DNA of 64,000 nucleotides, from positions 310,001 to 374,000 of the forward strand of contig NZ_AYZR01000004.1 of NCBI RefSeq assembly GCF_001436555.1, given 5' to 3'. Numbering within the stretch: the first letter of the stretch is position 1; each line of letters starts with the position of its first letter. Made by a program: the position numbers and the translations under genes. Shown here piece by piece: positions 32,941-41,168 of the stretch. This stretch comes from Lentilactobacillus senioris DSM 24302 = JCM 17472 (GTDB taxonomy: Bacteria > Bacillota > Bacilli > Lactobacillales > Lactobacillaceae). The notes beneath the pieces are model-generated. The model saw nothing but the letters and a program-made list of their open reading frames with translations, was not told the DNA's origin and did no database searches.

Positions 32941-35235
32941 ATGGCAGGTGATTTAGCGTTTCAAATTCATTTACCGGAGCTGAAAAAACAGACTCCTGAT
33001 TTTTTAGAAACTATTTATAGTGTTGGCAATGGTCATTTGGGGGTTCGAGATTCTAATCCACTCCAGGGAAATTCAGATTTGTATTTAGGCTCTCCCGGAT
33101 TATTCGTTAATGGTTTTTACGACTATTATCCACTCAGTTATGGAGAAAAGTACAGTAATTACCCCGAGAATGATCAAGTGATTAATCGCTTATTTGATCC
33201 GCGGTATTTACGAATTCAAATTGGGGATAGTGACTCTGCCACTAGCTTTTTCGATAGTAAGATTTTGGATAAAAATCTTGATATGCAAACTGGCAAGCTA
33301 ACGGAAACTTTTGAAGTAACTACTCCGCTGCAAGAACGGTTTCACTTGATCTTAGAAAGCTTTGCTAGTTTAGCAGATAAGCGATTATACGGAATTCAAT
33401 ATACTATTTTGCCGTTAAATTTTACCGGGCCAATTACTATTACTAAATCTCACCCAGCTGTAAATCAGCTTTCTCGCACTTCAGTGAACGATGTCCGCGT
33501 AAAGGAAAGCGAGGGATTACTACATGGTTGGCCGTTAAAGGATACTGTGATTCCGGCGATGGTGATAACTACTTCACGAAGTCAACAAGCGTTAACAGCG
33601 GCTTGGAAATTGGATCAAGTGAATGAAGATGTTCAAGTTAATCAGCTCTCGGCTGAAGTCCCTGGTTACCAATTAAAAGTTGCCCCTCAAAAGAATACTC
33701 CTATCCAGTTCAGCTTTATGTATGGCCTAAGTGCCATTTCTACTAATCTAGCAGCTGCTGATCAAGATTTATTGACAACCGTAGCGGAAAGCGAGTTTCA
33801 ACCAGAACTAGAACACTCTACTAAAAAGTGGCAATTCTTTTGGCAACATAGCGATGTGGAAATTGATGGGGATCCCGATGTACAAAATAGTTTGCGGTTT
33901 AACCTCTTTCAATTAAATCAATCTGCGGGACGAGATGGATTAACTAACATTCCCGCTAAAGGCTTAACTGGCAATGGTTACGGTGGACAATATTTTTGGG
34001 ATACGGAAATCTTTATGCTGCCATTTTTCATCTATACTCAACCGCAAACCGCACGCAAACTACTGCAATTCAGAGTGCAAACTATGGACTTGGCGGTCCA
34101 ACAAGCACGTGATTTGGGTTTTGCTGCTGGTGCGACTTTCGCTTGGCGAACTATTAACGGCCGAGAAGCTAGCTCGTATTGGCCTGCGGGATTGGCGCAA
34201 TTTCACATTAATGCTGATATTGCCTATGCAGTAGATCATTACGTTACCGTAACTGGAGACCAACAGTTTTTACGGGATGGGGGCTTTGAACTAATTTTGC
34301 AGACCGCCCGTTTTTGGTTAGAATACGGAAACTACACCGAGATTGAGGGCGTGAACCGCTTTGGAATTAATACGGTAACTGGTCCTGACGAGTACAGCGC
34401 CTTAGTCAATAATAACTACTACACTAACGTAATGGCTCAGCATAATTTAGCTAGTGCGGTAGAGTACGCTCAACAGTTACAAAATAGTGACCCGGACTTA
34501 TTAACTAAGTTAGCGGTAACCCCGGCTGAAATTCAGAGTATGACGGATGCGGCTAAATTGATGATTTTACCTTATGATAAATGCTCAGAGGTTAAGCTGC
34601 AATTTCAAGGATTTGAGCAATTATCCCGCTTACCATTAACTGAAATTGATAAGGGGCGGTTTCCATTATTGCTACATTCTCACCCGTTGACGTTATATCA
34701 TTATCAAGTCAATAAGCAGGCCGATACTATCATGGCTGACATTTTATATCCGGCTGGTAATTCCTTAGCCCAACAAATTCGTGACTATGAATTTTATGAG
34801 CCCATTACTACGCATGATTCTAGTTTATCGCGGACTATGTTTGCTATTTTAGCTGCTAGAATTGGGGAAGAGACTGCCGCTTATGACTTCTTTACTCAAT
34901 CAGTTCAAACGGATTTGCGCGATTTACAGGGCAATACAGCTAATGGCGTTCACGCGGGGAATTTGGGCGGCTCGTGGATGGACGTTGTCTATGGATTTGC
35001 CGGCCTTGTTAATAATGCTGATCAGTTTACTTTAAATCCCAATTTACCTAAGCAATGGCAACGCCTGAGTTTTAAGCTGCAAATTGCGGATAGTGAATAT
35101 CAATTTGAAATTCAACCCCAGCAAGTTACCGTCCGGCTACTATCTGGTCCGGGGATGCAACTGGTAATTTGGGATACGCCAGTGATACTGAGTTCGACTG
35201 ATACAACTAAAACCGTTATTCAACCGGAAGTTTAG
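32941..35235 (+). CDS. glycoside hydrolase family 65 phosphorylase
   Basis: The 764-residue protein has the GH65 layout: an N-terminal beta-sandwich (about 1-270), a helical linker, an (alpha/alpha)6 barrel (about 320-680) and a small C-terminal beta domain. The catalytic acid is Glu484 in TGPDEYSALVNNNYYTN; YFWDTEIFMLPF and NKQAD are also conserved. Members phosphorolyse alpha-glucosides such as maltose, trehalose, kojibiose or nigerose to beta-glucose 1-phosphate. The segment THDSSLSRTMF differs from the SLSP-x-x-H form of maltose phosphorylase, so specificity is open. No beta-phosphoglucomutase or sugar transporter lies next to it, which is unusual. AGGTGA precedes the ATG. Confidence 0.88.
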   Translation: MAGDLAFQIHLPELKKQTPDFLETIYSVGNGHLGVRDSNPLQGNSDLYLGSPGLFVNGFYDYYPLSYGEKYSNYPENDQVINRLFDPRYLRIQIGDSDSATSFFDSKILDKNLDMQTGKLTETFEVTTPLQERFHLILESFASLADKRLYGIQYTILPLNFTGPITITKSHPAVNQLSRTSVNDVRVKESEGLLHGWPLKDTVIPAMVITTSRSQQALTAAWKLDQVNEDVQVNQLSAEVPGYQLKVAPQKNTPIQFSFMYGLSAISTNLAAADQDLLTTVAESEFQPELEHSTKKWQFFWQHSDVEIDGDPDVQNSLRFNLFQLNQSAGRDGLTNIPAKGLTGNGYGGQYFWDTEIFMLPFFIYTQPQTARKLLQFRVQTMDLAVQQARDLGFAAGATFAWRTINGREASSYWPAGLAQFHINADIAYAVDHYVTVTGDQQFLRDGGFELILQTARFWLEYGNYTEIEGVNRFGINTVTGPDEYSALVNNNYYTNVMAQHNLASAVEYAQQLQNSDPDLLTKLAVTPAEIQSMTDAAKLMILPYDKCSEVKLQFQGFEQLSRLPLTEIDKGRFPLLLHSHPLTLYHYQVNKQADTIMADILYPAGNSLAQQIRDYEFYEPITTHDSSLSRTMFAILAARIGEETAAYDFFTQSVQTDLRDLQGNTANGVHAGNLGGSWMDVVYGFAGLVNNADQFTLNPNLPKQWQRLSFKLQIADSEYQFEIQPQQVTVRLLSGPGMQLVIWDTPVILSSTDTTKTVIQPEV

Positions 35236-35244
35236 CTAATAAAT

Positions 35245-35273
35245 TTTGTATGGTATACTTTTAAATATACAAA
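35245..35273. promoter_or_regulatory. argR promoter with an ARG-box-like inverted repeat
   Basis: TTTGTAT (35245-35251) and ATACAAA (35267-35273) are inverted arms around the -10 TATACT (35254-35259). A -35-like TTTAGC lies 17 bases upstream. This suggests autoregulation by ArgR. Confidence 0.5.
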
Positions 35274-35325
35274 GTAACACCGGTGAGCGAATTTTTAACC
35301 AATTGAGTGTAAAGCGAGGAACAAA

Positions 35326-35784
35326 ATGAAAAAAGAAGCCCGGCAAGCCCGAATCGAACAAATTATTAACCAAGAATCAATTGCCACTCAAGAAGAATTG
35401 ATGACTAAGTTAAAAGAAGTTGGAATTGATGTTACCCAGGCAACGCTGTCACGCGATATTCGGGAAATGAAGATTGTTAAACAGCCAGATAGTTTTGGTA
35501 ATCCGCACTACACCATTTTTAAAAGTGGTAACCAAAATGAATTGACTAGGCTGCAACGCATGATTAGCAGTACCGTAACGGAAGTTACTCAAATTGAATT
35601 TGTGAACGTCATTCATACTCAGCCCGGTTATGCCAATGTATTAGCAGCCATAGTAGACGACGTGAAGTTAGAAACGGTTACGGGAACGTTAGCCGGGCAT
35701 GATACCATTGTTTTATTCAGCCCTGGCGTCGATCAGGCTACCAAATTAAACCAATTTATCAACGAATATACTACTGAACTATAA
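35326..35784 (+). CDS. argR: arginine repressor ArgR family
   Basis: The 152-residue protein has an N-terminal winged helix (TQATLSRDIREMKIVK) and the C-terminal hexamerisation and arginine-binding domain. The arginine-binding motif, normally GDDT, reads GHDT here (His125, Asp126), so one of the two ligand-binding Asp is changed; such variants occur among paired ArgR paralogues and may sense arginine differently. It lies directly upstream of arcA, and ARG-box-like sequences occur before both genes. Control of arginine deiminase expression is inferred. AGCGAGGA precedes the ATG. Confidence 0.92.
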   Translation: MKKEARQARIEQIINQESIATQEELMTKLKEVGIDVTQATLSRDIREMKIVKQPDSFGNPHYTIFKSGNQNELTRLQRMISSTVTEVTQIEFVNVIHTQPGYANVLAAIVDDVKLETVTGTLAGHDTIVLFSPGVDQATKLNQFINEYTTEL

Positions 35785-35790
35785 TTAACG

Positions 35791-35834
35791 AGTCCCGAAA
35801 TAGCTGAATTAGCTATTTGGGGCTTTTTTATTTA
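35791..35834 (+). terminator. intrinsic terminator after argR
   Basis: AGTCCC-g-AAATAGCT and AGCTATTTGGGGCT form an imperfect stem followed by six Ts. Confidence 0.75.
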
Positions 35835-35871
35835 TAGCTAGTTAGTAATCAGCAAATATCTAACTTTCTTC

Positions 35872-35944
35872 AAATATACAGTTCGTTGCATAAAAATAAA
35901 TTAAAATAATTACTTTTAAGCAAAATATTTCAAACGGTGTGAAA
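35872..35944 (+). promoter_or_regulatory. arcA upstream region with ARG-like and Crp/Fnr-like sites
   Basis: AAATATACA (35872-35880) repeats a word found at the argR promoter, and TTGCATAAAAATAAATT just after it resembles an ARG box. TTTCA (35928) and TGAAA (35940) form a seven-base-spaced inverted repeat resembling Crp/Fnr-family sites. A Crp/Fnr gene follows arcA. Confidence 0.4.
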
Positions 35945-35984
35945 ATATTCTGAATTTTGATTAATGTCCTGTTATGTTGGGATA

Positions 35985-36008
35985 AAAATGCCAAAAATTT
36001 GGCATTTT
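35985..36008 (+). repeat. perfect hairpin in the arcA leader
   Basis: AAAATGCCAAA and TTTGGCATTTT are 11-base arms separated by two bases. There is no long T tract, so it may stabilise the 5' end or act as a weak attenuator. Confidence 0.6.
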
Positions 36009-36066
36009 AAAAGTTTAAAAACAGTTATTCTAAAATCACTAAACTGTACAAGGGAGGACTTTTTTT

Positions 36067-37302
36067 ATGACAAATCCAATTCATATTTTCTCAGAAATCG
36101 GTAATTTACAGACGGTAATGTTGAAACGACCAGCTGACGAAGTACAAAACTTCACTCCGCAGATGATGCAAAGGTTGTTATTCGACGATATTCCTTATCT
36201 ACCGATTGCCCAAAAGGAACATGATCAATTTGCCCAAGTTCTCCGAGATAACGGTGCTAATGTCTTGTACTTAGAAGAACTGGTAGCCGAGGTGCTCAAC
36301 GGGCAGCGGCCCGAAGTAAAGCAACAGTTTGTTAAAACGATTTTAGCTGAATCTGGTCACACTAGAGGAGCAATTACCGCTGCCTTAAATGAATTCTTAT
36401 TGAATATGCCTACTGATTTAATGGTTGCCAAAATCATGGCCGGAATTAGAAAATCAGAACTAGACGTGGGAGCTTGGAGTTTGGTCCGGGCGGCTGAAGA
36501 TGAGGATTATCCATATTATTTGGATCCAATGCCTAACCTGTACTTCACTCGTGACCCATCAGCGTTTATTGGTAGTGGATTGACTATTAATAATATGACT
36601 TTTGCGGCCCGTAAACGCGAATCGTTGTTTACCGAATTAGTGATTAATTACCACCCAATGTTTGCTGGGCAAAACATCCCAGTTTGGCGAGACAGAAACC
36701 AGATTGGCCGTATTGAAGGTGGCGATGAGCTGATTTTAAACGATCACGTAGTGGCGATCGGGATCTCAGAACGGACTTCTGCTGAAGCCATTGAAGATGT
36801 AGCCCGGAGTTTATTTGCTGCCGGTCAATTTGATACGGTATTGGCGATTTCAATTCCTAAAACGCATGCCACAATGCATTTAGATACGGTATTTACCATG
36901 GTGAACCATGATCAATTTACCGTTTATCCTGGCATTTTAGACGCTAAGGGCGATATTGATACTTGGATTATGCACCCTGGTGATGACCAGCATGATTTGC
37001 GGGTGACTCATCGAACTGATTTGAAGAACGTATTAAAAGAAGTACTCAACGTAAGTGAGTTAGACATGATTCAAACTGGTGGCGGTGATCCAATTATTGC
37101 CGGAAGAGAACAGTGGAACGATGGGTCAAACACGTTGACGATCGCTCCAGGAGTAGTGGTCACTTACGACCGTAACTTTGTATCTAATCAATTATTAATT
37201 GAGCACGGTATTAAAGTGTTAGAAGTTGCTTCCAGTGAATTGTCCAGAGGACGGGGCGGCCCTCGTTGCATGAGCTGTCCAATTGCGCGAGCTGATTTAT
37301 AG
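36067..37302 (+). CDS. arcA: arginine deiminase
   Basis: The 411-residue enzyme converts L-arginine to citrulline + NH3. Active-site segments are all present: [10 protein letters not shown] with the catalytic Asp, [18 protein letters not shown] with the catalytic His, and [11 protein letters not shown] with the nucleophilic Cys near the C-terminus. GGGAGG lies 11 bases before the ATG. A terminator directly follows, so arcA is transcribed alone. The ornithine carbamoyltransferase, carbamate kinase and antiporter genes of the usual ADI operon are not in this window. argR upstream and a Crp/Fnr gene downstream suggest control by arginine and by energy or oxygen. Confidence 0.96.
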   Translation: MTNPIHIFSEIGNLQTVMLKRPADEVQNFTPQMMQRLLFDDIPYLPIAQKEHDQFAQVLRDNGANVLYLEELVAEVLNGQRPEVKQQFVKTILAESGHTRGAITAALNEFLLNMPTDLMVAKIMAGIRKSELDVGAWSLVRAAEDEDYPYYLDPMPNLYFTRDPSAFIGSGLTINNMTFAARKRESLFTELVINYHPMFAGQNIPVWRDRNQIGRIEGGDELILNDHVVAIGISERTSAEAIEDVARSLFAAGQFDTVLAISIPKTHATMHLDTVFTMVNHDQFTVYPGILDAKGDIDTWIMHPGDDQHDLRVTHRTDLKNVLKEVLNVSELDMIQTGGGDPIIAGREQWNDGSNTLTIAPGVVVTYDRNFVSNQLLIEHGIKVLEVASSELSRGRGGPRCMSCPIARADL

Positions 37303-37309
37303 CCTGAAT

Positions 37310-37350
37310 AAAGGACCTTAACGAGTGATAGAGTTAAGGTCCTTTTGATT
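37310..37350 (+). terminator. intrinsic terminator after arcA
   Basis: AAAGGACCTTAAC and GTTAAGGTCCTTT form a perfect 13-bp stem followed by TGATTT. Confidence 0.85.
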
Positions 37351-37411
37351 TGGCATCTATTCTTGAATTAGGGTACACTTTAATCAAAACAGTAGTGGGG
37401 AGATTCACAAA

Positions 37412-38119
37412 ATGGAGTTGACATTAAAACAACAAAATCTACTGGCCAAAATGCAACAGCAACCAGAGTTTAGTGCACTGTCACCGTCGGAATTGACTCA
37501 AATTGCGGAGCAAACACGGCTGAAAAACTATCAAAGAGGAGAGCTCTTATTCGATCAAGGAACTCCGCGAAACTGGTTTTATTTTGTGGTCTCCGGCTTG
37601 GTTCGCCTATTTCACAGAAATGTGGATGGGTTGGAACGCTTTTATGCTTTTCGCCACCGCAACGGTGTTTTGCCGTTAGTAGGGATGTTGACTAATAACG
37701 ATTATGCGTACGTAGCTGAAGCTAGCACTATGGTTGAAGTTGCGGCAATTCCTATGAGCTGTTATGAACAAATTGTTAGAGCTAATCCTGCAGGGTTAGC
37801 AAATTTAGTGCGTGCCATGGGAGAAGTAATTGATTTAACCGAAAATGAACTTCAATTGATGGTAACCAATAATGCTAAGGAACGACTACGGCAAGCGATT
37901 TGGTTTGTAGCTAAGCAAATTGGAGAGCTGGATAAAAAGAACCAACAGGTTATTATCAACTATCCAATCGCCATTACTGAATGGGCCCAGATTAGTGCCA
38001 CTAGTCGTGAAACCACTAGCCAAGTGCTACAGGAACTAAAACGACAAGGCCAAATTACATATGAACAAAAATGTCTGACCATTTTAAACGTGGATATTGA
38101 TGACTGGTTGTCGTCTTAG
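37412..38119 (+). CDS. Crp/Fnr family regulator, ArcR-like
   Basis: The 235-residue protein has a cyclic-nucleotide-binding-like barrel (FDQGTPRNWFYFVVSGLVRLF) and a C-terminal winged helix with SATSRETTSQVLQELKRQG. It lacks the Arg-Ser pair of true cAMP-binding pockets and any Cys cluster. Its place behind arcA matches ArcR-type activators of arginine deiminase genes in Firmicutes, but binding to the arcA region is only inferred. It has GGGGAG before the ATG and is separated from arcA by a terminator. Confidence 0.85.
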   Translation: MELTLKQQNLLAKMQQQPEFSALSPSELTQIAEQTRLKNYQRGELLFDQGTPRNWFYFVVSGLVRLFHRNVDGLERFYAFRHRNGVLPLVGMLTNNDYAYVAEASTMVEVAAIPMSCYEQIVRANPAGLANLVRAMGEVIDLTENELQLMVTNNAKERLRQAIWFVAKQIGELDKKNQQVIINYPIAITEWAQISATSRETTSQVLQELKRQGQITYEQKCLTILNVDIDDWLSS

Positions 38120-38185
38120 CTGATGAAGTCTGGTAAAAATGTTACAATGTTTTTATCGCAGACAGACGAAGTGGAGAATTAAAAG

Positions 38186-38761
38186 ATGAAACAACTATAC
38201 TGGGATAGTGTCGAAGAAGAACAAAAATTTTTCTTCACGATGACCAAGCGCGGGGTGAACTTCGTTTCCAGTCCCGGTCGCTTTTTATCCGAAATCTATG
38301 ACTTTTATCCGGGTCAAGAATATGACCTAGAATATAAATATGAAGAAAAGCAAACTAAGCCGGTTAAAGAACAATTAGAAGAATATTTAACTGGTAAGCG
38401 GGAACAATTTGATGTGCCTTTGGATTTAACTGATACCGGGACTGAATTTCAACAACAGGTCTGGCGGGCTATTCAGGCAATTCCTTATGGGCAAACGATC
38501 ACCTATAAACAGTTAGCTGAACAAGTTGGCCGCCCCGAAGCCGTGAGGGCGGTAGGGCATGCTGTGGCAATGAATCCATTATTAATTTTGGTACCTTGCC
38601 ATCGAGTAATTAAAGCTAATGGAGATTTAGGCAAGTATCGGGGCGGAGTTGCTGCTAAACAAAAGTTACTAGAATTAGAGCAAACCGTGATCACAAAAAA
38701 AGCGGCCCCTCGTCGGTTGCCGCTTCCGCATCTTAGTCAATTAAATAGACCTGGTCTTTAA
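38186..38761 (+). CDS. ogt: methylated-DNA-protein-cysteine methyltransferase
   Basis: The 191-residue protein removes alkyl groups from O6-alkylguanine by transfer to its own Cys in PCHRVIKANGDLGKYRGG. The DNA-binding helix AVRAVGHAVAMNPLL is intact. The conserved domain ends near residue 165. The last 25 residues (KKAAPRRLPLPHLSQLNRPGL) are encoded across a minus-strand terminator hairpin and the 3' end of the convergent methyltransferase gene, so they are probably a recent extension. GGAG precedes the ATG. Confidence 0.93.
   Translation: MKQLYWDSVEEEQKFFFTMTKRGVNFVSSPGRFLSEIYDFYPGQEYDLEYKYEEKQTKPVKEQLEEYLTGKREQFDVPLDLTDTGTEFQQQVWRAIQAIPYGQTITYKQLAEQVGRPEAVRAVGHAVAMNPLLILVPCHRVIKANGDLGKYRGGVAAKQKLLELEQTVITKKAAPRRLPLPHLSQLNRPGL
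38695..38725 (-). terminator. terminator of the methyltransferase gene, inside the ogt coding region
   Basis: On the minus strand AAGCGGC and GCCGCTT flank the loop and are followed by TTTTTTT. It lies within the last codons of ogt on the opposite strand. Confidence 0.8.
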
Positions 38762-39590
38762 TTAAATCAAATGGTTGGTGGTGCCGATTAAGCTTTTGGG
38801 TGGTAGCTGGTTCAATGTAGTTAGCTAGTTGCCAGAACGCAGCGGAATTGGTAGCACCATTTTTTTCACCAATTACGATGAGCTTTAGGTTTTGATTAGG
38901 TTGTTCGCGAATGGTTTGCAGTACCTGTTGATCAATGTCCATTCCGTCTGGAGACCAACTCATAATCACGTAATCTACGGTATCTTGATACTTCTTAATG
39001 GCGGTTAAGGCGTCTAGCTTTTCTACAGTTGTGACTTGGTGGTTTCCGGTTTGGTTTTCGTTAGTCCAAGCCAAGCTATCGGTAGCAATAGCAGGCTGCT
39101 TGAGGTCTTTAAGACCTTTGGAAATATAACCATTCCCAGCCATGATTTCTAAGACTCCGTGTCCGTTAACGTAGTCAGCCAAATCAGCAATAAATGGCGC
39201 AGAAATATACGCCCACATTCCGTATTGATCTTCTAAATAATCCCTAAATGAACGTAAATCTTGGTCTAACTTGGGAAGAGCAACGCTTAAAGTGTCCCAA
39301 AGTTGGTCACCCTTAGGATCTTTAGGAGCAAATTGAGCGTTAATTTTGGTAAAAATTTGATCTTGAATATCATCAGGTAAAATTAATTCCGGCAAGTCTT
39401 GAGGAAGTAACCCTTGAGCAATTAGACGGTCAGCTTGCAAAACATTATTTACTAAAAATTTAATTGCTGGGTAGTCTGCAAATAACTGACCATAGTGGGT
39501 CATGCGTTCGATATAAGCGGGTTGAGGTTTAGCTTTGGCGGTCACTTTGTGGTTTTTGAGTAATTTCTTGCGTTGCTTATTGGAAACCAT
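38733..39590 (-). CDS. SAM-dependent methyltransferase-like protein of unknown substrate
   Basis: The 285-residue protein has a basic N-terminus, a helical domain (about 30-125), then a Rossmann segment with the SAM motif I GVLEIMAGNGYISKGL and an acidic loop after the second strand (AIATDSLAW). The fourth strand is VDYVIMSWSPDGMD rather than NPPY or PPC, so it does not look like a DNA base methylase. It starts on the stop codon of the XRE gene (TAATG), so the two are translationally coupled. Its substrate is unknown; DNA, protein or a small molecule are all possible. Confidence 0.75.
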   Translation of the reverse strand: MVSNKQRKKLLKNHKVTAKAKPQPAYIERMTHYGQLFADYPAIKFLVNNVLQADRLIAQGLLPQDLPELILPDDIQDQIFTKINAQFAPKDPKGDQLWDTLSVALPKLDQDLRSFRDYLEDQYGMWAYISAPFIADLADYVNGHGVLEIMAGNGYISKGLKDLKQPAIATDSLAWTNENQTGNHQVTTVEKLDALTAIKKYQDTVDYVIMSWSPDGMDIDQQVLQTIREQPNQNLKLIVIGEKNGATNSAAFWQLANYIEPATTQKLNRHHQPFDLIKDQVYLID

Positions 39591-40015
39591 TATTTTTCTC
39601 CGTTTCTATCTGCTAGTCCTAGGTCTAGCTGAATGTCTTGATCGTGACTAACATGTCGTTGTTCTTTACCGTGAAGATAACCTTCGATCAATTGATAAAT
39701 TTCATAGCGATCTTGTCCGGTCAGGAGTTGTTGGTTAAAAGTTAGTTCCTTTCCAGAAATAAATAACCGACCTAAATCGGACTGACTATTTTCGGCTAAA
39801 CCGGTGATGTAGTCCATGGTGACGTTAAAAAAGCGTGCTAGTTTTTGAACTTCTAAGTACGACGGGGTTCTTACTCCGCGTTCCCAATTACCGATTTGGG
39901 ATGCTGTATTTTGGTGCTCTGGGGCTACTGGAAACTGTTGGTTTAAGGCAGTTGCTAATTCCGCCAGGGTAATTTTTTGCCCCTTACGTAGGGCGCGCAG
40001 TCGTTCTGGAAACAT
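39590..40015 (-). CDS. XRE family helix-turn-helix regulator
   Basis: The 141-residue protein begins with an HTH-3 domain (LRALRKGQKITLAELATALN, then TASQIGNWERGVRTPSYLEV) and ends in a helical tail of about 60 residues without a peptidase or kinase motif. GGAAGGTGATC precedes the ATG. It is the first gene of a two-gene operon with the methyltransferase-like protein. TATAAT lies about 30 bases upstream on the minus strand. Confidence 0.85.
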   Translation of the reverse strand: MFPERLRALRKGQKITLAELATALNQQFPVAPEHQNTASQIGNWERGVRTPSYLEVQKLARFFNVTMDYITGLAENSQSDLGRLFISGKELTFNQQLLTGQDRYEIYQLIEGYLHGKEQRHVSHDQDIQLDLGLADRNGEK

Positions 40016-40079
40016 GTGATCACCTTCCTATTCGTTCTTATTATACTGCTTTTATGAGATTTGAAAAACTATGCGACGC

Positions 40080-40108
40080 TTGCGTACGGTTAGATTGGCG
40101 CTTATAAT
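40080..40108 (+). promoter_or_regulatory. promoter of the membrane-anchored hydrolase gene
   Basis: TTGCGT and TATAAT are 17 bases apart, 40 bases before the start codon. Confidence 0.6.
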
Positions 40109-40147
40109 TTTAGTAATTCGAATTTAAAGATTATTAATGGTGAACAT

Positions 40148-41095
40148 ATGAAGAAAAAAACAAAACGGTGGTTAATTACAATTGGCGGAATACTAACTTT
40201 AGTAGTAGTTGGGATTGTGGGAGCAGGGCTGTATTTCTTCCAAGTAGCAGTGGTTCCTAGTCCTAAGGCCTTTTTGAGTAAAGATCAAAAGATTACTAAG
40301 GCTAGCACTTTGTATCCTGCGCAACAATGGTATCAAAGTGCCAATAAGCAACATTGGTACGAAACTGCAACTAGTGATAATTTAAAGCTGGATGCCTATT
40401 ACATTCCAGCAGTTAAGCACACTAAGAAAACGGCGGTAATTGCTCACGGCTTTATGGGCAATAAAGACAAAATGTACCAATACGCCTATATGTTTCATCA
40501 GTTAGGTTATAATGTCTTACTACCAGATGACCGGGCTCATGGCGAGAGTCAAGGAAAGTATATCGGTTATGGTTGGCTAGATAAGGGTGATTACGTTAAA
40601 TGGATTAAACAGGTAATTGCCAAAAATGGCAATGATTCTCAAATCGTTATGTTTGGGACTAGTATGGGAGGCGCTACTACCATGATGGTTAGTGGTGAAA
40701 GTAACGTTCCTAAGCAAGTCAAAGCATACATTGAAGACTGTGGTTATACCAGTGTTTATGATGAAATTAAGTATGAAGCCCAAGAGCTTTATCATCTACC
40801 TGAATGGCCAATGGTACCGGTAGTCAGTGCAATTTCTAAGGTTAAGGCCGGATATTCATTTGGTCAGGCCAGCGCGTTGAAACAGGTAAAGAAAAACCAC
40901 AAACCAATGTTATTTATTCATGGATCGGATGATCACTTTGTGCCAACTAAAATGGTTTATCCACTATATCACGCCACTAAGGGCCCGAAGGAATTACTAA
41001 TTGTTAAAGGGGCAGCTCACGCTAAGGCTTATGAAACTGATCCACAATTATATACCAATACCGTTCGCGAATTTTTGGCCCGGTATATAGACTAA
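40148..41095 (+). CDS. membrane-anchored alpha/beta hydrolase
   Basis: The 315-residue protein has an N-terminal basic patch and membrane helix (residues 8-31) followed by an extracytoplasmic alpha/beta-hydrolase domain. The nucleophile elbow is GTSMGG, the acid Asp lies in HGSDDHFVP and the His in AAHAKAY; AHGFMGNK forms the oxyanion loop. This group is annotated as cinnamoyl-ester hydrolase-like or serine aminopeptidase-like; the substrate is unknown. The ribosome-binding site is weak (GGTGAAC). Confidence 0.85.
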   Translation: MKKKTKRWLITIGGILTLVVVGIVGAGLYFFQVAVVPSPKAFLSKDQKITKASTLYPAQQWYQSANKQHWYETATSDNLKLDAYYIPAVKHTKKTAVIAHGFMGNKDKMYQYAYMFHQLGYNVLLPDDRAHGESQGKYIGYGWLDKGDYVKWIKQVIAKNGNDSQIVMFGTSMGGATTMMVSGESNVPKQVKAYIEDCGYTSVYDEIKYEAQELYHLPEWPMVPVVSAISKVKAGYSFGQASALKQVKKNHKPMLFIHGSDDHFVPTKMVYPLYHATKGPKELLIVKGAAHAKAYETDPQLYTNTVREFLARYID

Positions 41096-41168
41096 TTGCG
41101 GTATAATAGTAAGGAACTAGACTAATTTTAAATTTTAATACCAATATTAAAAGTAAAGGAGGGAAGCA

